A stretch of DNA of 9,887 nt from contig JBBDIO010000310.1 in NCBI GenBank assembly GCA_040880365.1, positions 1 to 9,887 on the forward strand. Direction: 5' to 3'. This DNA is from JBBDIO01 sp040880365 (GTDB lineage Bacteria > Chloroflexota > Anaerolineae > Caldilineales > Caldilineaceae). The notes below the pieces were generated by a model, which searched no databases, was not told the DNA's origin, and was given only the letters and a program-made list of their open reading frames with translations. The position numbers were made by a program, and so were the translations under genes. Below, piece by piece: positions 1-6,224 of the stretch; within the stretch, counting starts at the first letter, position 1; the number at the start of each line of letters is the position of its first letter.

Positions 1-91
1 TGCCGAATACCCGCTGGATTTGGCAACTGCGGCCCTGGAAAATGCCGGGCGGCGTGGCGCGCTCAAGGTGTTGCTGCGCACGCAGGGCTGA
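1..91 (+). CDS. C-terminus of probable zinc-type medium-chain dehydrogenase (partial)
   Basis: An open frame enters from the left edge (first full codon at base 2) and ends at TGA 89-91, giving 29 residues. The final stretch, GRRGALKVLLRTQG, together with the preceding YPLDLATAALENA, resembles the last helix and strand of zinc-binding medium-chain dehydrogenases (threonine dehydrogenase or sorbitol/alcohol dehydrogenase type), which commonly end in a 'PLeeA..Al..a.rrgalKvll' pattern. The catalytic and nucleotide-binding parts lie outside the window, so substrate and cofactor cannot be judged. The frame has the same codon character as the following genes. The family assignment rests on a short tail only; another NAD(P)-dependent oxidoreductase is possible. 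Confidence 0.5.
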   Translation, partial: AEYPLDLATAALENAGRRGALKVLLRTQG

Positions 92-197
92 TCGTACAGT
101 CTATCTGTGCAGGGTTTCAGCAGATTTTCGATGGCTGGGCGTGGGCGTGGTACCGCGCGGGATTTTGCGGTTGATTTCAGAATCTTCCCTGATTATG

Positions 198-203
198 TAT
201 AAT
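198..203 (+). promoter_or_regulatory. Candidate -10 promoter element (TATAAT)
   Basis: A perfect TATAAT lies 8 bases before the ATG at 212, in the AT-richest part of a 120-base gap. At 17-bp spacing the -35 position (175-180, TTTCAG) is poor; TTGATT at 171-176 is a better -35 but lies 21 bp away. A start about 7 bases downstream of the box would fall at about 209-211, almost on the ATG, which would make the message leaderless or nearly so. No Shine-Dalgarno sequence precedes that ATG, which agrees with this reading. The promoter call is inference from sequence alone. Confidence 0.5.
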
Positions 204-211
204 TGGTGACT

Positions 212-1243
212 ATGACCGTTGAGCTGCGCCGCAAAATTATCTGGTCGCTGGGCTTTGCCTTCCTGCTCTATATTGGGCTGGCTGTTTATGGCGACTGGCA
301 GAAGCTTTCGGCGGCGCTCCTGGATTTTCCCTGGCTATGGTTGCCCGCGGTAATTGGCTTGACCCTGGTCAACTATGGCGGGCGGTTGCTGCGCTGGCAC
401 TGGTATTTGCGCACGCTGGGCGCGCCGATCTCCCGCGCCGATAGCGCGCGCGTCTTTGGTGTCGGGATGCTCATGGTGATGACACCGGGCAAAGCGGGCG
501 AGTTTTTGAAGAGCTATATGATTCGTACCGTGACCGGCACACCCATGAGTCAGACGGCCCCGGCAGTCCTGGCCGAACGGCTGACCGATGGTTTTGCCAT
601 GTTGATTCTGGCAAGTGTGGGCCTGTTGGCGTTTCCGCAGCCCGCGGCGCGGCTTTTTGCCGGGGTCTTCTTTGTGGGCTTTCTGCTGTTTCTTGCGGTG
701 ATCCAGATCCGTCCACTGGCGTTGTGGGGATTGGGCCTGGGCGCGCGCATGGCATGGACGCGCCGCTTTGTGGGTCCGCTCCACACATTTTACGAAGGCA
801 GCTATCTTGTTTTTCGCCCCCGGAATTTTGCCCTGGCGCTGGGCGTGGGCCTGGTCTGCTGGGCAGCCGAGGGGGTGGCCTATTATGTGGTGCTGGTTGG
901 TTTTGGGGCCGCGCCGGGCTGGCAGAGTTTGTTTGCTGCGGTGTTCATCTTTTCCATCAGCACGGTGATTGGCGCACTGATTGCCATGCCGGGTGGATTG
1001 GGCGGTGTGGAAGGCAGTCTGGTGGCGTTGAGTCGTCAGATTTTTGGGATGGCGGCGGCTCCGGCAACGGCGGCGGCCTTGTTGGTGCGCTTTTGTACGC
1101 TGTGGCTGGGTGTCCTGATTGGCGTTGTCTCTTTTATACTGTGGTCACATCTGATGACGGGTGCGGCGACCGCCGACCGTGATGAATCTGTTGCCGCCGA
1201 TAGTGTGCCAAACCCTGCCCCAGACGCGCCCCTATCGCGCTAG
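212..1243 (+). CDS. Lysylphosphatidylglycerol synthase TM / flippase-like (UPF0104) membrane protein
   Basis: A 343-residue polytopic inner-membrane protein. Hydrophobic segments are visible at about residues 10-27, 41-58, 128-140, 149-167, 207-231, 240-258 and 283-311. Family hallmarks are MTPGKAGEFLKSY (residues 90-102), AERLTDGFAML (121-131) and AMPGGLGGVEGSL (258-270), as in the PF03706 / AglD / YbhN-like group. That group matches the flippase half of MprF and includes proteins thought to move or bind lipid-linked substrates. No aminoacyl-transferase domain follows, so it is not a full lysyl-PG synthase. The C-terminal 30 residues are hydrophilic and rich in Ala, Asp and Pro, probably a loose tail. 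I chose ATG 212; in-frame TTG 203 and GTG 206 are alternatives but overlap the -10 box. It is followed after 65 bases by polX. The exact substrate is unknown. Confidence 0.85.
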   Translation: MTVELRRKIIWSLGFAFLLYIGLAVYGDWQKLSAALLDFPWLWLPAVIGLTLVNYGGRLLRWHWYLRTLGAPISRADSARVFGVGMLMVMTPGKAGEFLKSYMIRTVTGTPMSQTAPAVLAERLTDGFAMLILASVGLLAFPQPAARLFAGVFFVGFLLFLAVIQIRPLALWGLGLGARMAWTRRFVGPLHTFYEGSYLVFRPRNFALALGVGLVCWAAEGVAYYVVLVGFGAAPGWQSLFAAVFIFSISTVIGALIAMPGGLGGVEGSLVALSRQIFGMAAAPATAAALLVRFCTLWLGVLIGVVSFILWSHLMTGAATADRDESVAADSVPNPAPDAPLSR

Positions 1244-1308
1244 CGGGTGGCTGGGTGAATCTGCACGCTGCGCTGAACCTGGGTTCTGCACACAATTTTT
1301 GAATCGAG

Positions 1309-3156
1309 ATGCGAATGAGTGAGCCAGAAGTGTCTACCGTGGATACCGAGATTGACCCCGAATCCATTGACCCCGAATCTGTTGATATGGGGGCGGGCTA
1401 TCGCCTGTCAAATCGAGATGTGGCGGACGAATTGGAGATGATTGGCGCAATTTTGCAGATTCAGGAGGCCAATCAGTTCCGGGTGAATGCGTATATGAAC
1501 GCGGCGGAAGCCATTCGCAATCTGGGTCAGGACATCAATCGGCTTTATGCCGCGGAAAAGCTGGAATCGATTGACGGGGTGGGCAAGGGCATTGCCGCGT
1601 TGCTGCGCGAGCTGTTTGCCATGGGCCAGGTCGAGGAGTTTGAGGAGCTTAAGGCCGCCGTGCCTGCCGGGGTTGTAGCCATGACGCGCGTGCCCGATGT
1701 GGGACCCAAGACGGCGAAACGCTTGTGGCACGAACTGGATATTCAATCGGTGGGCGATCTCAAGGCTGCCGCGGAAGCGGGCAGGATTCGCGAGTTGAAG
1801 GGCTTTGGCGCGAAGAGTGAGCAGAAAATCCTCAAAGGGATCGAACTCGCGGCCAAACGCAGCGATGCGCGTACGCCGCTGGGCGTGGCCTTGCCCCAGG
1901 CGCGCGAAATCGTGCGCCAGTTGCAGGCCGCGGTAGATGCCGACGCCATTACCCGGATTGAGTTGGCGGGCAGTCTGCGGCGCTGGAAAGAGACGATTGG
2001 CGATGTGGACATATTGGTGGTAAGCGAGCAGCCTGTGCCCGTGATGGAAGCGTTTCGGGGCTTGCCTATGGTGGGCGATGTGAGTGGCGCGGGCGACAAG
2101 AAGAGCAGTGTGGTGCTCAATTCGGGGTTGCAGGTGGATTTGCGGGTGGTGGAAGCCCGACACTGGGGCGCGGCGCTCCAATATTTTACGGGCAGCAAGG
2201 AACACAGCGTGCCCTTGCGCGAGCGTGCCCAGCGCATGGGCTGGAGTCTGAACGAGTATGGGCTGACCGCGACGGGCGAGGGCGATGCGCCTGAAGGTGA
2301 AATCCGCTATTTTGAAGAAGAGGCCGCGCTGTATGAGTTCTTGGGGCTGGCGTGGATTCCGCCGGAACTGCGGGAGAACCGGGGCGAGCATCAGGCGGCC
2401 GCGGCGGGCAAGTTGCCCCGGCTGATTGAACTGGAAGACATCCGCGGCGAACTGCACGGCCATTCCACATGGAGCGACGGCACTGGCGAAATTGCCGAAA
2501 TGGCAAAGGCGGCCCAGGCGCGCGGCTATGGCTATTGGGGCCTGTGCGATCACTCCGTAGGGTTGGGCATGGTGAATGGGCTGGATGCTACTCGTCTGGC
2601 CGAACAGGCGGCGGTGATCCACCAATTGAACGAGGAATATGCCGCGGCCGGGCTGGATTTTCGTCTTTTGCGGGGCACCGAAGTGGAAATTCTGGCCGAT
2701 GGTCGGTTGGGCTTGCCCGATGAGGCTTTGGCCGAACTGGATATTGTGGTGGCGAGTATCCACAGTGGGCTGCGCCAGGAACGGGAAACCATTACCAAGC
2801 GGTGCATTGCCGCGATTGAAAATCCGCATGTGCATATTTTGGGGCATCCTACTGGACGCCTGATCGGTAGCCGTGCGCCCAGCGAATTGGATTTGGAGGC
2901 GGTGCTGGCGGCCTGTGCCGAGACCAAAACCGTGGTAGAGATTAACGCTCACCCCTCGCGCCTGGATATCAACGATGTCTATGCCCGGCGCGCAGTGGAG
3001 TTGGGCTGCCAGATTGCCATCAACAGCGATGCGCATGAGGTGGGCGGCATGGAGGTGATGCCCTATGGCATCGGAACCGCGCGCCGCGCCTGGATCGAAG
3101 CCAAAGATGTGATCAACACGCGTCCTTTGGACGCGATGTTGAAGCTGCTCAAGTGA
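1309..3156 (+). CDS. polX: DNA polymerase X with PHP 3'-5' exonuclease domain
   Basis: A 615-residue bacterial family X polymerase. It fills short gaps in repair, and its PHP domain gives metal-dependent 3'-5' exonuclease and end-processing activity. Order of domains: an acidic N-terminal extension (1-35); the 8-kDa and fingers region with helix-hairpin-helix turns at DGVGKG (89-94), PDVGPK (129-134) and GFGAK (165-169); a nucleotidyltransferase palm with AGSLRR then GDVDILV, giving catalytic D232 and D234, and a third Asp in QVDLR (D277); and PHP from about 380 to the end. The PHP metal ligands all appear present: H383, H385, D414, H415, E457 or E459, H485, H513, H548, D574 and H576. Usual length is about 570-580, so the extra length is mainly at the N-terminus. 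In-frame ATG 1315 is an alternative start; neither has a strong ribosome binding site. ligA lies two genes downstream, which suits a repair role. Confidence 0.96.
   Translation: MRMSEPEVSTVDTEIDPESIDPESVDMGAGYRLSNRDVADELEMIGAILQIQEANQFRVNAYMNAAEAIRNLGQDINRLYAAEKLESIDGVGKGIAALLRELFAMGQVEEFEELKAAVPAGVVAMTRVPDVGPKTAKRLWHELDIQSVGDLKAAAEAGRIRELKGFGAKSEQKILKGIELAAKRSDARTPLGVALPQAREIVRQLQAAVDADAITRIELAGSLRRWKETIGDVDILVVSEQPVPVMEAFRGLPMVGDVSGAGDKKSSVVLNSGLQVDLRVVEARHWGAALQYFTGSKEHSVPLRERAQRMGWSLNEYGLTATGEGDAPEGEIRYFEEEAALYEFLGLAWIPPELRENRGEHQAAAAGKLPRLIELEDIRGELHGHSTWSDGTGEIAEMAKAAQARGYGYWGLCDHSVGLGMVNGLDATRLAEQAAVIHQLNEEYAAAGLDFRLLRGTEVEILADGRLGLPDEALAELDIVVASIHSGLRQERETITKRCIAAIENPHVHILGHPTGRLIGSRAPSELDLEAVLAACAETKTVVEINAHPSRLDINDVYARRAVELGCQIAINSDAHEVGGMEVMPYGIGTARRAWIEAKDVINTRPLDAMLKLLK
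1351..1386 (+). repeat. 15-bp in-frame tandem repeat in the PolX N-terminus
   Basis: The unit ATTGACCCCGAATCC (1351-1365) is followed by a copy differing only in its last base (1366-1380), and a partial third copy GTTGAT follows at 1381-1386. In protein this reads IDPES-IDPES-VD. Because the period is five codons, copy number can change without breaking the frame. It lies in the acidic extension ahead of the first helix-hairpin-helix region. Confidence 0.85.
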
Positions 3157-3230
3157 TTTGGAGCCGGACAGGTTGCTGGGGCTGCGTGACGCGGCACTCT
3201 GTACGGATAGCACGCCGCGAAAAATAGGCC

Positions 3231-3264
3231 GTGGATAGAAGACGGTGGATAGAAGACCGTGGGA
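3231..3264 (+). repeat. 14-bp direct repeat with overlapping inverted repeats, upstream of the SH3-like gene
   Basis: GTGGATAGAAGAC occurs at 3231-3243 and again exactly at 3245-3257, a period of 14 bases, with a decayed third start GTGGGA at 3259-3264. Over this lie short inverted repeats: ACGGT (3242-3246) against ACCGT (3256-3260), and CCGT (3229-3232) against ACGG (3242-3245). The array sits just before the Shine-Dalgarno sequence of the gene starting at 3277. It could be a replication-slippage scar or a small operator; the sequence does not decide between them. Confidence 0.75.
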
Positions 3265-3266
3265 GG
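3261..3266 (+). promoter_or_regulatory. Ribosome binding site of the SH3-like gene (decides the start)
   Basis: GGGAGG lies 10 bases before ATG 3277. It supports that ATG over the in-frame GTG at 3259, which would place the site inside the coding region. Confidence 0.7.
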
Positions 3267-3276
3267 TTGCCAACAC

Positions 3277-3909
3277 ATGACAAAGCAGACGAATGGACAG
3301 GCCGGCGCAAACAGCGACGTGCCTCGGAAAATGGGCACACCAAAGCCTGTGCGCAAGAGCGCTGGACGCGTTGAGGAAAATTCGGTGTTGTTGAGCACGA
3401 CGCCGGGCTGGTTGAATTGGGCTGCGGTCACTTTGGCTGTTTTGATCGTGGCGGGCATTTTCATGTTGAGTGCCCTTCAGCTGCGCGCCCCGGAGGATGG
3501 CGTGAACGCCAGTCAACTGCTGGGGATTCAGGCTGGTGTCGGCGGGATGCAGCTCGATACGGATGCCACGCCCAGCACTGTACCTGCCACCGTGTCTGCA
3601 ACCGGGCAAGCGGCGGCAGATGGCACGGACACGGAAGCCGAGACCCCCGCCACGCCACCGGACATAGCGGTCGAGCCGGGCGGGATTCTGATCAACGCTG
3701 CGGATCGTGTGGAACTCTACGCCGACGCCGATGGCGATTCCAGCTTTTTGGATTCCTATGCCCGGGGCGGTACATTTGTGGTGATGGAGCCGACGGGCGA
3801 CCACATGGCCTATCCGGTGGTGGTAGACGATGACCAGTGGATACGGGTGCGCGCCGCCGATGGTCTGGTAGGTTGGACGTCGGCGCACGGTCTGCAACCT
3901 GCGCCCTAG
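3277..3909 (+). CDS. Single-pass membrane protein with C-terminal SH3-like domain
   Basis: A 210-residue protein. A basic, hydrophilic N-terminus of about 45 residues (several Lys/Arg) precedes one strong hydrophobic segment at about 47-67 (WAAVTLAVLIVAGIFML), then a low-complexity linker rich in Ala, Thr, Asp and Pro (about 71-135), then a compact domain at about 138-208. That domain has the bacterial SH3 pattern: VELYADADGDSSFLDSYARG, then a stretch ending QWIRVRAADGLVGWTSAHGL, matching the 'W..V...dG..GWv...yL' ending of SH3b domains. The positive-inside rule suggests N-in, with the SH3-like domain outside, where such domains often bind peptidoglycan or proteins. Signal anchor rather than cleaved signal peptide is likely, as the segment starts late. 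It sits 120 bases after polX and 53 before ligA. No specific function can be assigned. Confidence 0.8.
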   Translation: MTKQTNGQAGANSDVPRKMGTPKPVRKSAGRVEENSVLLSTTPGWLNWAAVTLAVLIVAGIFMLSALQLRAPEDGVNASQLLGIQAGVGGMQLDTDATPSTVPATVSATGQAAADGTDTEAETPATPPDIAVEPGGILINAADRVELYADADGDSSFLDSYARGGTFVVMEPTGDHMAYPVVVDDDQWIRVRAADGLVGWTSAHGLQPAP

Positions 3910-3962
3910 CCTGGGCCGGGTTCTTCGGCTCGCCATCTCCGAGCGACCCCGCTGTAGCATAC

Positions 3963-6185
3963 GTGAACGAGGAACTTGTGGACGAGACAGCCAAGACAGC
4001 CGATACAACCACGGCAGCGAATACAGAAGTGCGCCAGCGCGTTGAGGAACTGCGGGCCGCGGTGCGCCTGCATCAGCATCGATATTATGTGCTCGACGAT
4101 CCAGAGATCAGCGATGCCGAGTTTGACGCGCTTTTTCTGGAATTGCAGCAACTGGAAGAGGCGTATCCCGAATTGCAGAGTGAGGACAGCCCCACTGTAC
4201 GCGTGGGCGGTTTTGTTTCCGAGCGTTTTGAGCGGACACGTCATCCCATGCCCATGCTTAGTCTGGCTAATGCGTTTGACCTGGATGGGCTGTTGGCGTG
4301 GCGCGAGCGGGTGAAGCGTTTGCTTTCGGAGCAGGAGCGGGACGCGCTGGTCTATGTGGTAGAGCCAAAATTCGACGGCTTGACGGTGGTGCTGCACTAT
4401 GAAGCGGGGCGCTTTGTGTTGGGCGCGACGCGCGGCGACGGCGAATATGGCGAGACGATTACGCCCAATCTGCGCACGGTGCAGGAGTTGCCCTTGCGCG
4501 TGCCGTTCGCGACCGATAGCGAGTTGCCGCCGCCCGCACGATTGGTGGTGCGCGGCGAAGCGTATGTGGAGAAGGCCGACTTCGAGGCCTTCAACGCGGC
4601 GCAGCTAGCCAATGATGCGCGCACATTTGCCAATCCGCGCAATTTTGCCGCGGGCAGCCTGCGCCAATTGGATAGCGGGATCACGGCCCGGCGACCTGTG
4701 AAGCTGTGGGCCTATCAGATTTTGCTGGCGCAGGAGACGGGCGTTGAGCTGACGACCCATTCGAGCGCACTGGACTATTTGCGGCGTCTGGGGCTGCCGG
4801 TCTGTCCCCTGATCGAGACATTCGCCGACCACGATTTTGGCGACCGCTATTTCGCCGACCGCAATTTTGGCACGTTGCTGGCGTTTGTCAATGCGTTTCG
4901 TGAGAACCGGCACACGCTGCCGTATGAAGTGGATGGGCTGGTTATCAAGGTGGATTCGCTGGCGCAGCAGGCCGAACTGGGCTATACGGGCAAGGACCCC
5001 CGCTGGGCATTGGCCTATAAGTTTGCCGGGCAAGAGGCCGTGACTACGCTCACCGATATTGTGGTGAATGTGGGGCGCACGGGCGCGATTACGCCCAATG
5101 CCGTATTGGAGGCCGTACAAATCGGGGGCGTCGTGGTGCGCAGCGCGACGCTGCACAACGAAGATTATGTGCGTGATCTGGATATCCGCATTGGCGATCA
5201 GGTGGTCATCAAGCGGGCGGGGGATGTGATTCCCAAGGTGCTGCGTCCGCTGGCCGAGGCGCGCACGGGCGATGAGACGGTCTGGACCATGCCCGCCACC
5301 TGTCCGGTGTGCGGTGAGCCATTGGTGCGCCCCGAAGGCGAGGCCGCGACCTATTGTGAAAACAACGCCTGCCCTGCCCAGTTGGTGCGCAAGGTTGAGT
5401 ATTTTGTCGGCCGCGGGGCTATGGATGTGGAATCGTTTGGGATTAAGCAGGCCGAACTGTTTGTCGCGCGCGGCTATCTGCACGATCTGGCGGATATTTA
5501 CAATCTGCCGTGGGACGAAATCCTGGAGCTGGAGGGCTATGGCGAGCGGCGGGTGGAAAATCTGCGCACAGCCGTAGAGGAAAGCAAAACGCGGTCGCCC
5601 GCGCGCCTGCTGACCGGGCTGGGCATTCGCTTTGTGGGCACTGTGGTGGCAGAATTGTTGATGGCGCATTTCCCCAGCGTCTACGCGCTGATGGATGCCA
5701 GCGTGGACGAACTGGCTGAGATCGACGGGATTGGCCCTAAAATCGGCCAGAGCGTAGCCGACTATTTTTCCCTGGCGCCCAACCGCAAATTGATCGAAGA
5801 ATTTGCCGAAGCGGGCGTGCAACTGGCTGTGCCCCAGCGCGCGTCGCGCGCCGAAGTCGGTGCCCAGCCGTTCGCCGGTCTGGTCTTTGTGGTAACGGGT
5901 ACGCTGGCCGGGTTGACCCGGGACGAAGCAAAGGAATTTATCGAAAGCCGGGGCGGGCGCGTGACGGGCAGTGTCAGCGGCAAGACCGATTATCTGGTCG
6001 CGGGCGCAAGCCCGGGCAGCAAGCTGGACAAGGCCCGCAGCCTGGACGTGCCGATTCTGGACGAGGCAGGTTTGCGGCGGCTGCCCGAATCACTGGCTGA
6101 ATCACAGCCGGAATCATTGCCCGCAACAGAATCCAGGTCGGCGTCCGGCACGGAAACCGAATCAGCGTCCGACACGTCCGCATAA
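3963..6185 (+). CDS. ligA: NAD-dependent DNA ligase LigA
   Basis: A 740-residue ligase that seals nicks in replication and repair using NAD+. Order: domain Ia (HRYYVLDDPEISDAEFD near the N-terminus); adenylation domain with EPKFDG, nucleophile K136, and TRGDGEYGETITPN (R157); then NPRNFAAGSLRQLD and YEVDGLVIKV; OB fold with GRTGAITPNAVLEAV and IKRAGDVIPKV; a four-Cys zinc finger (C447, C450, C465, C470); helix-hairpin-helix repeats; a BRCT domain at about 633-707; and a Ser/Glu-rich tail. Length exceeds the usual 670-700 because of an insertion near 287-300 and the tail. The start is uncertain: GTG 3963 follows the upstream stop by 53 bases; GTG 3978, with GAGGAA three bases ahead, is equally plausible. 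An ATG at 3837 is in frame but would overlap the SH3-like gene by 73 bases and add an unconserved leader. Confidence 0.97.
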   Translation: MNEELVDETAKTADTTTAANTEVRQRVEELRAAVRLHQHRYYVLDDPEISDAEFDALFLELQQLEEAYPELQSEDSPTVRVGGFVSERFERTRHPMPMLSLANAFDLDGLLAWRERVKRLLSEQERDALVYVVEPKFDGLTVVLHYEAGRFVLGATRGDGEYGETITPNLRTVQELPLRVPFATDSELPPPARLVVRGEAYVEKADFEAFNAAQLANDARTFANPRNFAAGSLRQLDSGITARRPVKLWAYQILLAQETGVELTTHSSALDYLRRLGLPVCPLIETFADHDFGDRYFADRNFGTLLAFVNAFRENRHTLPYEVDGLVIKVDSLAQQAELGYTGKDPRWALAYKFAGQEAVTTLTDIVVNVGRTGAITPNAVLEAVQIGGVVVRSATLHNEDYVRDLDIRIGDQVVIKRAGDVIPKVLRPLAEARTGDETVWTMPATCPVCGEPLVRPEGEAATYCENNACPAQLVRKVEYFVGRGAMDVESFGIKQAELFVARGYLHDLADIYNLPWDEILELEGYGERRVENLRTAVEESKTRSPARLLTGLGIRFVGTVVAELLMAHFPSVYALMDASVDELAEIDGIGPKIGQSVADYFSLAPNRKLIEEFAEAGVQLAVPQRASRAEVGAQPFAGLVFVVTGTLAGLTRDEAKEFIESRGGRVTGSVSGKTDYLVAGASPGSKLDKARSLDVPILDEAGLRRLPESLAESQPESLPATESRSASGTETESASDTSA
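4821..4871 (+). repeat. 30-bp in-frame imperfect duplication inside ligA
   Basis: The 21 bases at 4821-4841 (beginning TTCGCCGACC) recur at 4851-4871 with two mismatches, an offset of exactly 30 bases. In protein this gives FADHDFG followed ten residues later by FADRNFG, with an echo (FGDRYFADR) between them. It lies between the IE of PLIE and the LLAFVNAF helix of the adenylation domain, where most LigA proteins have a shorter connection. Confidence 0.8.
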
Positions 6186-6224
6186 TCCACAATTTCCAGC
6201 AGGTTGGAAGGATGTAATCGACCC

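Noticed and set aside
152..171. ACCGC / GCGGT hairpin after the dehydrogenase gene, as a terminator
   Set aside because: A 5-bp stem with a 10-base loop and no T-run is too weak to call.
1135..1140. TATACT as an internal promoter for polX
   Set aside because: A good -10 match, but no acceptable -35 at 16-18 bp, and it lies inside the flippase-like coding region. Chance occurrence is likely.
724..1182. A 152-codon + strand frame inside the flippase-like gene
   Set aside because: Out-of-frame Gly/Trp/Cys-rich translation within a conserved membrane protein gene, with no separate support.
3928..3944. GCTCG / CGAGC hairpin between the SH3-like gene and ligA, as a terminator
   Set aside because: The stem is only 5 bp, with a 7-base loop and no T-run after it.
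3837..3962. Extended ligA start at ATG 3837
   Set aside because: It would overlap the end of the SH3-like gene and add about 42 residues that look like out-of-frame SH3-like coding sequence. The conserved LigA N-terminus begins well downstream.
1408..4008. A very long open frame on the minus strand (866 codons) spanning polX and the SH3-like gene
   Set aside because: It lies opposite well-supported genes, its translation is rich in His, Gln, Arg and Pro with no recognisable motif, and it crosses gene boundaries. It fits an antisense shadow of GC-rich coding sequence.
4605..5822. A 405-codon minus-strand frame opposite ligA
   Set aside because: Same shadow character (His/Gln/Arg-rich, no domain), and it lies opposite the conserved ligase core.
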